From Streptomyces indicus (GTDB lineage Bacteria > Actinomycetota > Actinomycetes > Streptomycetales > Streptomycetaceae): DNA of 64,000 bases. The notes beneath the pieces were generated by a model. That model was not told where the DNA came from and searched no databases. It saw only the letters and a list, made by a program, of their open reading frames with translations. The position numbers and the translations under genes were made by a program. Position 1 is the first letter of the stretch, and each line of letters starts with the position of its first letter. Where the stretch lies: NCBI RefSeq assembly GCF_900100315.1, contig NZ_FNFF01000018.1:1-64000 (forward strand), given 5' to 3'. Shown here in pieces: positions 1-7,871 of this stretch.

Positions 1-131
1 CGGCCACCGAGACGGCCATGGTCTTCGGCGAGCTGTACCGCAACGGTGCGGAGTGGAAGTTCCGCGCCGTCGGCCAGGGCTATGCCTCGGGTCTCGCGGG
101 CATCGCCCAGGACTTCGGCGTGAACATCTGA
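1..131 (+). CDS. TerD-family protein, C-terminal fragment
   Basis: Only the last 42 codons are in the window, reading in frame from base 3 to TGA at 129-131. The residues (GELYRNGAEWKFRAVGQGY, then ASGLAGIAQDFGVNI) match the C-terminus typical of TerD/TerE calcium-binding stress proteins, with the GEWKFRAVGQGYxxGLAxLAxxFG-like ending. These proteins belong to the tellurite-resistance/general stress Ter cluster, cytoplasmic, and bind calcium through acidic loops that lie outside this fragment. A long GC hairpin follows 20 bases after the stop. The assignment rests on the C-terminal signature alone. Confidence 0.8.
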   Translation, partial: ATETAMVFGELYRNGAEWKFRAVGQGYASGLAGIAQDFGVNI

Positions 132-150
132 GTCCCGCTCCGGCGTCGAA

Positions 151-183
151 GCGCCCGGCCCGCCTCTCCGGCGGGCCGGGCGC
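151..183 (+). terminator. terminator hairpin after TerD-family gene
   Basis: GCGCCCGGCCCGCC at 151-164 pairs with GGCGGGCCGGGCGC at 170-183 around a 5-base loop. There is no U-run, as is usual for Streptomyces terminators. It sits 20 bases after the stop of the TerD fragment. Confidence 0.75.
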
Positions 184-202
184 CTTCGTCTGCGCCGCCT
201 CG

Positions 203-262
203 GTGCGGGCCGTATCCGTGCGGGCCGTGTCCGTCTGTGCCGTGTCCGTCCGGGCCGTGTCC
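203..262 (+). repeat. 15-bp tandem repeat, four copies
   Basis: Four successive 15-bp units of the form GTGCGGGCCGTGTCC (variants with GTC starts and one internal change) begin at 203, 218, 233 and 248. They lie just upstream of the acetyltransferase start at 276 and make the upstream extension of that reading frame look artificial. Confidence 0.85.
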
Positions 263-275
263 GTACCCTTGCCGC

Positions 276-779
276 ATGATCCTCGACCGGCTCGTCCCCG
301 TGGACGGCGCGCTCCCGGGCGCCCTGCTCACCGAGATCACCGAGCTCTACGCTGCCAACCGTGACTTCTTCGCTCTCAGCGGCGACTTCCCCGACCCGTA
401 CGACATCCGCGTCGAGCAGGTAGCCGTCGAACTCGCCCGCGAGCTCAAGCACCCGGACGCCGAGGTGCTGCTCGCCCGCAGCGAGGGCGAGCTGGTCGGC
501 ATCGCGATCACCCTGGCCCACCACCCCGACCCGGCCGACCCCGACCCGTGGATCGGTCTGCTCATGGTCGCTCCCCAACGGCGGGGGTACGGGCGGCAGT
601 TGGCGGGCCTGGTCGAGCAGCGGTTCCGGGAGGCGGGGCGTACGGCCGTGAAGCTGGCCGTGCTCCAGAACAACCCGCGCGCGATGGCGTTCTGGTCCGC
701 GCTCGGCTATCTCATGATCGGGCAACGCGAGGACCGGGCGAAGGGGCGGCCTTGCGCGGTGCTGCGCAAGGAGCTCTGA
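276..779 (+). CDS. GNAT family N-acetyltransferase
   Basis: A 167-residue protein with the GNAT fold signature. The acetyl-CoA pyrophosphate loop is seen as VAPQRRGYGRQL (the R/Q-x-x-G-x-G/A motif A), followed by the C-terminal NNPRAMAFWSALGY segment typical of the family. The substrate cannot be told from sequence. The frame is open upstream to 237, but that stretch is a 15-bp tandem repeat encoding a Pro/Cys-rich string, so the ATG at 276, which gives a normal GNAT N-terminus (MILDRLVPVDG), is preferred. It stands alone between the TerD terminator and the convergent peptidase gene. Confidence 0.85.
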   Translation: MILDRLVPVDGALPGALLTEITELYAANRDFFALSGDFPDPYDIRVEQVAVELARELKHPDAEVLLARSEGELVGIAITLAHHPDPADPDPWIGLLMVAPQRRGYGRQLAGLVEQRFREAGRTAVKLAVLQNNPRAMAFWSALGYLMIGQREDRAKGRPCAVLRKEL

Positions 780-809
780 AGAGAGAGGGCGCTTTGAAAT
801 GCCCTTGTC

Positions 810-2291
810 CTAGGGGGACTTGGGCTTTCCGTCCCCGTACAGCCAGGGACCCCACACGGTGTCCAGATCCTCACCGGCCTGCTGCTCCGCGAAGGCCGTG
901 AAGTCCTCGGTGTCCGCGTTGCCGTGGCGGTGCTCGGCCGCCCAGTCCTTGATCAAGGCGAAGAAGGTGTCGTCGCCGACGGTCTCGCGGAGCTTGTGCA
1001 GGACCATCGCCCCGCGGGTGTAGACCGGGTCGGCGGAGATCACGGAGGCGTCGGTGGGCTCGGCGGGCGGGAAGGCCCAGAGCTCGTCGTCGGCGGGGGC
1101 GGCGTACGCGTCGTCGAAGGTCTCCTGGGCGGTGTCCCCGTCGTGGTCCTCCGCCCAGAGCCATTCCGCGTACGTGGCGAAGCCCTCGTTGAGCCACATG
1201 TCCTGCCAGGTCTTCGGCGTCACGGAGTTGCCGTACCACTGGTGGGCCAGCTCGTGGACCATGAGCTCGGTGTCGGGGGCGCCGGGGAAGACGGGCCTGG
1301 TCTGCGTCTCCAGGGCGTAGCCAGCGGAGCCCTCGGGGGCGACGATCGCGCCCGTGGAGGAGAAGGGGTACGGGCCGAAGTACTCCTCGGACCAGGTCAG
1401 GATCTCGGGGAGCCGCTCGAGGACGTCGGCGCTCTGCTCGGCTTCGGCGGGGTCCACGGCGGTGAGGACGGGGAGGTCCTTCTCCGTCGCGGAGGACTTC
1501 GTCTCGTGCGTCTTCGTCTTGTACGTCTTCGTCTTGTACGTCTTCGTCTCGTACGGGCCGATCGCGACCGTCGCCAGGTAGCTGGCCATGGGTTCGGCGC
1601 TGTGCCAGGTGAAGGCGGTGCGGCCCGCGGCGGTCTTCGTGGAGGTCAACTCGCCGTTGGAGACCGCCGTCAGACCCTCGGGGACCGTGATCTCGATGTC
1701 GTACGCGGCCTTGTCGCTCGGGTGGTGGTTGCCGGGGAACCAGGCCTTGGAGCCGGCCGGTTCGCCGAGGGCGAGCGCGCCCTCGTCGGTGGGGAGCCAG
1801 CCCTCTTCGGAGCCGTCCTCGTCGGTGATCGTCTCCGGTGCGCCGGAGTAGGCGACGCGCGTGGTGAAGGTCCGGCCCTCGGGCAGTTCGTCGTCGGGGC
1901 GGATGGTGAGCTCGTCGGCGGCGCGGTTGAAGCGGGCCGGCTTGTCCCCGACGGAGACGGACTCGACGTCGAGGCCCGCGAGGTCGAGGTTGAAGGCGCT
2001 CAGGTCCTGCGTGGCCTTCGCCGTGATGACGGCCTCGCCGGTCAGATGGTGCTCTTCGGGGTCGTACGACAGATCGAGCGCATAGTGCGTGACGTCGTAG
2101 CCGCCGTTGCCGAGGAGGCGGAAGTACGGGTCGCGCAGGCCCGCGGCTCCCGGGGTGCCGCGCACGCCGGAGCCGGCGCAGGACGCGAGCAGCAGCCCGC
2201 AGACGACGGCGCCCACGGCCTGGCGGGCGAGGCGGCGGGGCCTGGCCGTGCGGGCCGCGGGAGCGGAGGTGACTGCCGGGTGGTGGGGCAC
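810..2291 (-). CDS. M1 family zinc metallopeptidase lipoprotein
   Basis: A 493-residue gluzincin aminopeptidase-like protein. The catalytic HELAHQW (HExxHxW) is followed by LNEGFATYAEWL, which supplies the third zinc ligand Glu. The exopeptidase GAMEN motif is replaced by YALETQT, as in the single-domain actinobacterial M1 subgroup. The N-terminus carries a basic stretch, a hydrophobic segment and a lipobox (LLASC), so it should be a membrane-anchored extracytoplasmic peptidase. The GTG at 2291 is chosen because the upstream extension runs through the hbpS terminator hairpin. Between the N-terminal beta domain and the catalytic domain there is an in-frame 15-bp repeat giving KTYKT units (about residues 247-264). 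Confidence 0.85.
   Translation of the reverse strand: MPHHPAVTSAPAARTARPRRLARQAVGAVVCGLLLASCAGSGVRGTPGAAGLRDPYFRLLGNGGYDVTHYALDLSYDPEEHHLTGEAVITAKATQDLSAFNLDLAGLDVESVSVGDKPARFNRAADELTIRPDDELPEGRTFTTRVAYSGAPETITDEDGSEEGWLPTDEGALALGEPAGSKAWFPGNHHPSDKAAYDIEITVPEGLTAVSNGELTSTKTAAGRTAFTWHSAEPMASYLATVAIGPYETKTYKTKTYKTKTHETKSSATEKDLPVLTAVDPAEAEQSADVLERLPEILTWSEEYFGPYPFSSTGAIVAPEGSAGYALETQTRPVFPGAPDTELMVHELAHQWYGNSVTPKTWQDMWLNEGFATYAEWLWAEDHDGDTAQETFDDAYAAPADDELWAFPPAEPTDASVISADPVYTRGAMVLHKLRETVGDDTFFALIKDWAAEHRHGNADTEDFTAFAEQQAGEDLDTVWGPWLYGDGKPKSP
1501..1557 (-). repeat. in-frame 15-bp repeat in M1 peptidase gene
   Basis: Near-identical 15-bp units (plus-strand GTACGTCTTCGTCTT) repeat three to four times inside the peptidase gene, encoding a Lys/Thr-rich linker (KTYKT x3 then KTHETK). 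The length is a multiple of three, so the frame is kept. Confidence 0.85.
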
Positions 2292-2400
2292 CCGGAGATC
2301 ATATGAGGGGTTTGGGCGCTTTGGGCGCGAGGGCCGGGAGAGGCCCGGAGGGGTTCGGGCGACGGCCCGGAGACTGGGGCGCGGCCCGGGGTTCGGGCTG

Positions 2401-2430
2401 AGGGGTGCCGCGTTGCAGAGCGGCACCCCT
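2401..2430 (-). terminator. hbpS terminator hairpin
   Basis: AGGGGTGCCGC at 2401-2411 pairs perfectly with GCGGCACCCCT at 2420-2430, 32 bases beyond the hbpS stop on the minus strand. It lies before the peptidase start, so hbpS and the peptidase gene are probably separate transcripts. Confidence 0.75.
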
Positions 2431-2462
2431 CCGCACCCCGACCAGCTGTGAGCAGCTCGGTC

Positions 2463-3005
2463 TTACTTGTTCAGCGCGGCGACGCCGGCCTGGGCGATCT
2501 TCTCGTCGATGTCGCCGGACGGGGCGCCCGCGACGCCGATGCCCGCGATCGGCGCACCCTTGGCGGTGACGGGGGCGCCGCCGCCGAGGAACAGGGTGCC
2601 CGGGATGTCCTTCAGGGTCGGCGCGGACTCGAGGCGCTTGACCAGCTCGGAGGTGGGGGCGTTCCAGGAGACGGCGGTGAACGCCTTCTTCTCGGCGGCC
2701 TCGTAGGACTGCGGGCCGGCACCGTCGCCGCGCATGGTGAGGATGGTGTTGCCGTTGCGGTCGACGACGGCGACGGAGACACGCTGGTTCTGCTTCTTGG
2801 CCTCGTCCAGGGCGGCGTCCGCGGCCTTGGCGGCGGCCTCGATGGTGAGGTGGTTCGTCTGCACGACGTTCTTGTTGGCGGCGTCGGCCTTGGCGGCGGC
2901 GGCCGGGGCGGCGGACGCGGACACGGCGCCGAAGGTGCCGGCGGCGATGGTGGCGGCCACGGCGGTGCCGGTCAGGACGCGGGTGCGCAGCGAAAGCTTC
3001 TTCAT
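2463..3005 (-). CDS. hbpS: HbpS-like haem-binding secreted protein (GlcG/HbpS family)
   Basis: A 180-residue protein with an N-terminal export signal (basic start, hydrophobic core, AxA-type end near ASAAPAAA) followed by a complete GlcG/HbpS domain: VSVAVVDRNGNTILTMRGDG, then the Gly-rich GTLFLGGGAPV and the closing IGVAGAPSGDIDEKIAQAG. In S. reticuli, HbpS is an extracellular octamer that binds haem and controls the sensor kinase SenS during redox stress. Here it is divergent from a NarL-type kinase/regulator pair exactly as in that system, which strongly supports the name. The ATG at 3005 has AGGAG seven bases upstream. The leader contains two near-identical palindromic repeats (3020-3062). 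Confidence 0.9.
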   Translation of the reverse strand: MKKLSLRTRVLTGTAVAATIAAGTFGAVSASAAPAAAAKADAANKNVVQTNHLTIEAAAKAADAALDEAKKQNQRVSVAVVDRNGNTILTMRGDGAGPQSYEAAEKKAFTAVSWNAPTSELVKRLESAPTLKDIPGTLFLGGGAPVTAKGAPIAGIGVAGAPSGDIDEKIAQAGVAALNK

Positions 3006-3019
3006 GGTGAGCTCCTGGG

Positions 3020-3062
3020 AGTCGGGGTGTTGACTCGGTGAGAGTCGGGGTGTCGGACTCGG
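3020..3062. promoter_or_regulatory. duplicated GAGTC-GACTC element in hbpS leader
   Basis: Two copies of a 20-21 bp element, GAGTCGGGGTGT followed by TGACTCGG or CGGACTCGG, lie at 3020-3038 and 3043-3062. Each is also an imperfect inverted repeat (GAGTC, 8-9 bases, GACTC). They sit 15-57 bases upstream of the hbpS start codon. A repressor or SenR site is inferred, not shown. Confidence 0.5.
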
Positions 3063-3155
3063 CGGCCCGTTCTGAGTTCAATCCTGGCCCCGTGACCAGG
3101 GCCGCAGCGTCGACGTACCGGCTGCCGTCGGATCGCGGTACGGGGTACGCCCCCG

Positions 3156-3171
3156 TCAACCGATCGGTTGA
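3156..3171. promoter_or_regulatory. perfect 16-bp palindrome between hbpS and senS
   Basis: TCAACCGATCGGTTGA is a perfect palindrome with no spacer, 52 bases before the senS start and 150 before hbpS. Its size and form fit an operator for a dimeric regulator. It is a candidate control site for the divergent pair. Confidence 0.55.
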
Positions 3172-3223
3172 TGCGGCACCGGGACTTTCGGTCCACGATG
3201 AAGTGGTCAGAAAGGGAGCAGTG

Positions 3224-4564
3224 GTGCGAAACGAGCAGGTCAGCGGCGGCAGCCCGCGGCACCGCGGGGCACGCTCACGCCTGTTCGGACGGTCCGCGGG
3301 CGCCTCGGCGGATGCTCGCGCGTACGAAGCGGACGCCTCGGCGAACCCGCGGTCGTACGAAGCGGACACCTCGGCGAACCCGCGCTCGTACGGGGTGGAC
3401 GCCTCCGGTCCGTACGGCGGTGCGGCCTCCGCCGCGAACGGCTACTACGACCCCGACGCCGGCTGGCTCGCGAAGATCATGCACATCACCTTCTTCGCCC
3501 TGCTCGCGGCCTCCCTCGCCCGCTATCTGATCCGTCACCCCGGCGAGCCGCGCACCCCGTGGGTGATCGCGCTGAGCATCGTGCTCGCGCTGCTCTACGT
3601 GCTCGGGCCCGCCCTGAGCGCCCGGCCCACGCCGCGCTGGCTGCTCTGGCTCGGGGCGGTGGTCGGGGTGTGGGTCGTCCTCGTCCTGCTCGCGCCGAGC
3701 TACACCTGGTGCGCGGTGCCGCTGCTCTACACCGGTCTGCGGGCCCTTCCCGTACGGCATGCCCTAGCCCTCGTCACCGTCCTGACGGTGTTCGTGGTGG
3801 TGGCACAGCTCCGGCTCGCCGACGGCTTCGACCCGAACCTCCTGATCGCCCCGCCCGCCGTCGCCGCCCTCGCGGTCGCGGTCTTCGTGCACATGCGCCG
3901 CCAGTCGGAGCGGCTCGCCGCGATCGAGCGCCGCCAGGGCACGCTCGACGAGCGGCAGCGGCTGGCCATGGAGATCCACGACACCCTGGCGCAGGGTCTG
4001 TCCTCGCAGCGGATGCTGCTGCAGGCTGCGGACCGCATCTGGGAGAGCGACCCGGACAAGGCCCGTACGCACGTGCACACCGCCGCGTCCTTCGCCGAGC
4101 GCAACCTCGCCGAGGCCCGCCGCTTCGTGCACGACCTCGCGCCGGCCGACCTCGCCGAGGGCGGCGGCCTGCCGGCCGCGCTGATGGCGCTCGCCGACCG
4201 GTCCACCACCGAGACGCTCTCGGTGCGCTGCCGGGTGGACGGGCCCGCGCGGCCGCTGCCCGACCGGGTGGAGTCCGCGCTGCTGCGCATCGCGCAGGGC
4301 GCGCTCGCCAACATCACCGAGCACTCCGGCGCGAGTGCCGCCGCGCTCACCCTGACCTTCCTCGACGACCAGGTGGTGCTCGACATCGCCGACGACGGCC
4401 GCGGCTTCGACCCGGCGGCCCTCTCGCCGACCGGTGTCCGCGGCCACGGGCTTCCCGCGATCCGCGCGCGCGCCGGCCAGCTGGGAGGCATCCTTACGGT
4501 CGAGTCCGCACCCGGCGAGGGCACCGTCCTGTCCGCCGCCATCCCCTTGGAGCACCGCCCATGA
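3224..4564 (+). CDS. senS: SenS-like sensor histidine kinase
   Basis: A 446-residue NarL-type kinase. After a polar N-terminus with three 11-residue repeats (YEADASANPRS type) come about five membrane segments (roughly residues 85-220), as described for SenS. The HisKA_3 box QRLAMEIHDTLAQGL carries the phospho-acceptor His near residue 252, and the ATP-binding domain ends with DIADDGRGFDP and GHGLPAIRARAGQLGG. GTG codons at 3221 and 3224 are both possible; 3224 is chosen because AAAGGGAG at 3211-3218 leaves a 5-base gap. The stop overlaps the senR start as ATGA. It is expected to respond to haem/redox stress through HbpS. Confidence 0.87.
   Translation: MRNEQVSGGSPRHRGARSRLFGRSAGASADARAYEADASANPRSYEADTSANPRSYGVDASGPYGGAASAANGYYDPDAGWLAKIMHITFFALLAASLARYLIRHPGEPRTPWVIALSIVLALLYVLGPALSARPTPRWLLWLGAVVGVWVVLVLLAPSYTWCAVPLLYTGLRALPVRHALALVTVLTVFVVVAQLRLADGFDPNLLIAPPAVAALAVAVFVHMRRQSERLAAIERRQGTLDERQRLAMEIHDTLAQGLSSQRMLLQAADRIWESDPDKARTHVHTAASFAERNLAEARRFVHDLAPADLAEGGGLPAALMALADRSTTETLSVRCRVDGPARPLPDRVESALLRIAQGALANITEHSGASAAALTLTFLDDQVVLDIADDGRGFDPAALSPTGVRGHGLPAIRARAGQLGGILTVESAPGEGTVLSAAIPLEHRP
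3323..3421 (+). repeat. 33-bp in-frame tandem repeat in senS
   Basis: Units starting TACGAAGCGGAC begin at 3323, 3356 and 3389, exactly 33 bp apart. The first two differ by only a couple of bases; the third is diverged. Each encodes 11 residues in the cytoplasmic N-terminal tail of SenS. Confidence 0.85.
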
Positions 4565-5217
4565 CCTCTGCCGAGACCTCTGCCGGCACCCCCGCCTCCC
4601 CTGCGATCCGCGTCCTGCTCTGCGACGACCACGTGGTCGTGCGCGCCGGGCTGCTCGCGCTGCTCGACAGCGCGCCCGGCATCGAGGTGGTGGGCGAGGC
4701 CGGCAGCGGCGAGGAGGCGGTGGCGCTCGCCGAGAAGCTGCGGCCCGACGTGGTGCTCATGGACCTGCAACTGGGTGCGGGCATCGACGGCGTGGAGGCC
4801 ACGCGGCGGATCGCGCCGACCGGCGTGCATGTGCTGGTCCTGACCACCTACGACACCGACGCGGACATCACGCGGGCGATCGGCGCGGGGGCGACGGGGT
4901 ACCTCCTCAAGGCCGAGCGGCCCGAGGAGCTGTTCGCGGCGATCCACGCGGCGGCCGAGGGGCGTACGACGCTCTCGCCGCCGGTCGCGAGCCGGGTGAT
5001 GGCGCGGATGCGCAGCCCGCAGCCCACGCTCACCGAGCGCGAGTTGGAGATCCTGGAGCAGCTGGCGCAGGGCCTGGGCAACCGGGACATCGCACGCGCC
5101 CTGTTCATCAGCGAGGCCACGGTCAAGACGCACCTGGGCCGCATCTACGACAAGCTCGGCGTGGATACGCGCGCGGGGGCGGTGTCGGTGGCTAAGGAGC
5201 AGCGGTTGCTCGGCTGA
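4561..5217 (+). CDS. senR: SenR-like NarL/LuxR response regulator
   Basis: A 218-residue response regulator. The receiver domain begins RVLLCDDHVVVRAGLL (acidic pair DD), has the phospho-acceptor in VVLMDLQLG and the conserved Lys in GYLLKAERPEEL. The C-terminal LuxR helix-turn-helix reads LTEREL to ISEATVKTHLGRIYDKLGV. It overlaps senS by four bases (ATGA), indicating translational coupling. In the known S. reticuli system SenR activates hbpS and antioxidant genes. The next 630 bases downstream hold no gene, only hairpin repeats. Confidence 0.88.
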   Translation: MTSAETSAGTPASPAIRVLLCDDHVVVRAGLLALLDSAPGIEVVGEAGSGEEAVALAEKLRPDVVLMDLQLGAGIDGVEATRRIAPTGVHVLVLTTYDTDADITRAIGAGATGYLLKAERPEELFAAIHAAAEGRTTLSPPVASRVMARMRSPQPTLTERELEILEQLAQGLGNRDIARALFISEATVKTHLGRIYDKLGVDTRAGAVSVAKEQRLLG

Positions 5218-5249
5218 GCGGTGTTCGGGGTTCGCGCCACCCCACCCTG

Positions 5250-5810
5250 CTCCGCCGCTCCGCGGCGGGGGTGAGTTCTGGGGGGGGCTGACGCCCCCGG
5301 GCCCCTCTGGGGATACCGGGGCTGTCCCCGTGCCGTGCTCCGCCGCTCCGCGGCGGGCGGTTTCTGGGGGCTGACGCCCCCAGCCCCCCGTGCGCCGGAG
5401 GCTTCGCCCCGAGAGACCTGGGGCTCCGACCCCGTGCTCCGCCGCTCCGCGGCGGGGATAAGCCCGGGGGCTGACGCCCCCAGACCCCCCGGCGGGGGCG
5501 CTGAGAGCTTCGCCCCGAGGGGCTGCGGCTCAGGGCTCCGCCCTCGGACGCCCCGGGAGTTGGGCGCCGCCCCGAGAGCTCTGCGGGCCCGGGGGCTGGG
5601 GGCGTCAGCCCCCGGAATTCTCCCCGCCGCGGAGCGGCGGAGCGGCGATGGGCGCAGCCCAGAAATGCGCAGGGGCCCAGCGGGCGTGCCCCAGAAAGCA
5701 CGCCGCCGCGGAGCGGCAGGGCAGCGGGCGGGCGTAGCCCCGCAAAGGGGCAGGGGGAGGTGGGGGCGTCAGCCCCCAGAAGCGTCGCCGCCGCGGAGCG
5801 GCGGAGCAGG
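5250..5810. repeat. array of GC-rich palindromic repeats, no gene
   Basis: This gene-free stretch holds six copies of a palindromic element built on CCGCCGCTCCGCGGCGG and five copies of a second hairpin, GGGGGCTGACGCCCCC. The first three copies of the former (about 5251, 5340, 5439) are in one orientation and the last three (about 5621, 5703, 5785) in the reverse, with the switch near 5540-5580. Related elements occur at 29.5-29.76 kb and 39.46 kb, so this is a dispersed repeat family. No convincing coding frame is present. Confidence 0.85.
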
Positions 5811-5854
5811 GTGCGGGGGCGCACCCTTCCGCACGCGCGTGACACCATCACCTC

Positions 5855-6352
5855 GTGCTCGACATCGGATACGCCCTCTCCACCCGCTTCCCCGACCCGC
5901 CCCAGACCGACTACCGCCGCGCCGACGTGCGCGCGCTGCGGCACGATCTGTTCTGCGGCGATGTGTATCTCGCGGACACGGAGAAGGACGAGGAACTGTC
6001 CACAGCCTGGGGATGGGTGCCGGTGCTCGACTTCGCCTGGGCGCTGTGCGACATCGTCGAGCGGCTCGACGAGGACCCGATGGGCAGCCGCGCGGCCCGC
6101 CCGCAGTACGCCGAGCTGGACTTCACCGAGTCCACCGACCGGCTGCTCTTCGAGCGGCGCTTCGGGTGGGTGGACATCGAGGCGGAGTGGCTGCCGGGCG
6201 ACACCCCGCCGCTGACCTTCTCGCACTCCGTGCTGCGCCGCGAGGCACGGGACTTCCTCCAGGACGTGGTGGCGGACCTGGTCGACCTGCACGAGGACCT
6301 AGGCGAGAACCCGGTGATCTGGGAGCTGCTGTCCCGCTTCCCGCGCGTGTGA
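5855..6352 (+). CDS. uncharacterised acidic protein
   Basis: A 165-residue soluble protein with no signal peptide and no membrane segment that I can name. It is rich in Asp/Glu, Trp and Leu (for example STAWGWVPVLDFAWALCDIV and the ending ENPVIWELLSRFPRV). Similar proteins of this size, often left as domains of unknown function, occur in Streptomyces. The GTG start at 5855 is the first in-frame start after the repeat array and gives a plausible N-terminus (MLDIGYALSTRF). The third-position GC pattern is that of a real gene. It converges on the pentapeptide-repeat gene with 22 bases between stops. Confidence 0.7.
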   Translation: MLDIGYALSTRFPDPPQTDYRRADVRALRHDLFCGDVYLADTEKDEELSTAWGWVPVLDFAWALCDIVERLDEDPMGSRAARPQYAELDFTESTDRLLFERRFGWVDIEAEWLPGDTPPLTFSHSVLRREARDFLQDVVADLVDLHEDLGENPVIWELLSRFPRV

Positions 6353-6374
6353 CACGTACCGCCCTACGACGCGC

Positions 6375-7043
6375 TCAGCCCTCCACCCGCACCCCGATCG
6401 CCGCCGCGAACACCGGTGCCAGATCCATGAGTTGGGCCGGGGAGATGGTCGCCCCCGACAGGCGGTCCACGCCGCGGGCGATCTCCAGCTCCCCGCACCT
6501 GCGCAGGTCGACGTCCTTCATCCGTACGCCTGTGAAGTCGGCGCCCTTGAGCGAGCAGTCGACGAACTCCACGCGCTCCAGGCTCGCTCCCCCGAAGTCC
6601 GGCTCGGCGAGGACCACGCCCTCGAAGACGACGTCCCGCAGCCGCGCCTTGCGCAGATTCAGGTAGTCGATCTTCCCGCCCCTGACCACCACGCGCTCCA
6701 GCACGGCGCCGTGCAACTGCACCCCGCCCATGCGCGCGTCGCACACCTCCACGTCACGCAGCGAGGCGTCGGCGAGGTCGGTGCCGACGCCGCGCACCCC
6801 CGTGAGCCGCGTATCGATCAACCGGGCGTGCTGGAGCCCTGTTTCGTCGAGCGCGCACTCCTCGACCAGGCAGTCCATGAACCGCGCACCGGGCGCGTCC
6901 TGACCCGCGAGGTCGAGGCCGCGCAGGAGCAGCCCGTCGTAGTCCCCGTCGGGCTCGAGCCCCGCCGCCTCGAACGGGGCCGGCTCGGGCAGCCGGAGTT
7001 CGGGCCGCCGGGCCGCGGTCGTCGTCGTCGCTTTGCGTGCCAT
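6375..7043 (-). CDS. pentapeptide-repeat protein
   Basis: A 222-residue protein. From about residue 60 on, it shows the A(D/N)Lxx five-residue periodicity of a right-handed quadrilateral beta-helix, for example DLADASLRDVEVCDARMGG, LNLRKARLRDVVFEG and CSLKGADFTGVRMKDVDL. Such helices mimic the size of B-DNA in some gyrase-protecting proteins (Qnr/MfpA), but nothing here shows that role. The ATG at 7043 (MARKATTTT) is preferred over the open frame to 7112, because the extra residues are low complexity. Confidence 0.85.
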   Translation of the reverse strand: MARKATTTTAARRPELRLPEPAPFEAAGLEPDGDYDGLLLRGLDLAGQDAPGARFMDCLVEECALDETGLQHARLIDTRLTGVRGVGTDLADASLRDVEVCDARMGGVQLHGAVLERVVVRGGKIDYLNLRKARLRDVVFEGVVLAEPDFGGASLERVEFVDCSLKGADFTGVRMKDVDLRRCGELEIARGVDRLSGATISPAQLMDLAPVFAAAIGVRVEG

Positions 7044-7136
7044 GCGGCCATGCTCGCCCACGCCACTGACAATCGCCGGTTCCGGTTCCGGTCCGCTACG
7101 CGGTGGGCACACGGCGCCGGAGCACCGCTAGGACCG

Positions 7137-7784
7137 CTACTGCCCGACGCGTCCGTCCACGCACTCCCGCAGCAGATCGGCGTGGCCGCAGTGACGCGCG
7201 TACTCCTCGATCCGGTGCACCAGAAGCTCGCGGATCGACACCCGGTCACGGCCGACCCGCTCGCCCAGGTCCGTGAACGCGTGGACGGCCTCGTCCGTGG
7301 CGCGCTGCTCGCGTTCGAGGTCCGCGTACGCCGCGTCGACCATCGCCTGCTCGGGGCGCACGTCGTCGAAGTCGGCGTCGCGCGCCCCGTACAGCTTCGG
7401 CAGCGGCTCGTCCTCGGTGAGCCAGTTCCGCCAGTCGCGCTCCACCTCGGCGAGGTGCCGGAGCAGCCCGAGCAGGGACATCGTCGAGGGCGGCACCGAA
7501 CGGCGGGCCAACTGCTCGGGCGTGAGGCCCTCGCACTTCATGCGCAAGGTCAGGCGGTAGTCCTTGAGATAGTCCTGGAGCGTGGGCAACTCGCCGTCGG
7601 GGCTCGGCCCTTCGCTGTTGCGCGGGTCGTCGTCCGGGTCGGCCCACATGTCGGGGTAGACGGTGGAGCCGGTCCAGCGCTCCGGCCGGTCCGTCTGCAC
7701 GGGATCGTCAGTCTGGTCCGGACGGTCCGTCCGGTCGAGGCGGTCCGCGTCCGTCCGGTCGGGGCTCTCTGTCTGCTCAGGCAT
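7137..7784 (-). CDS. DinB-like (DUF664) metal-binding protein
   Basis: A 215-residue protein whose C-terminal 150 residues fit the DinB/DUF664 four-helix family: LQDYLKDYRLTLRMKCEGL, then STMSLLGLLRHLAEVERDW with a conserved histidine, and ELLVHRIEEYARHCGHADLL with two more possible metal-binding histidines. Actinobacterial members include mycothiol-dependent enzymes, but the substrate here is unknown. The first 35 residues are an Asp/Arg/Thr low-complexity tract (DRTDADRLDRTDRPDQTDD). The ATG at 7784 has GAGG nine bases upstream; ATG 7793 is an alternative. Confidence 0.8.
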   Translation of the reverse strand: MPEQTESPDRTDADRLDRTDRPDQTDDPVQTDRPERWTGSTVYPDMWADPDDDPRNSEGPSPDGELPTLQDYLKDYRLTLRMKCEGLTPEQLARRSVPPSTMSLLGLLRHLAEVERDWRNWLTEDEPLPKLYGARDADFDDVRPEQAMVDAAYADLEREQRATDEAVHAFTDLGERVGRDRVSIRELLVHRIEEYARHCGHADLLRECVDGRVGQ

Positions 7785-7871
7785 GGGCGTCATCCTCGGA
7801 TACGGCGTTCCGGACTCGCTAGCGGATTTCCCCCTCGGGCCCAGCGCCTCCGGCCCCAAGTCGCCGCCCCC

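Noticed and set aside
237..275. Upstream start for the first GNAT gene
   Set aside because: The added residues come from a 15-bp tandem repeat.
924..2306. Long antisense open frame over the M1 peptidase
   Set aside because: Such frames are expected opposite GC-rich genes; it shows no family motif.
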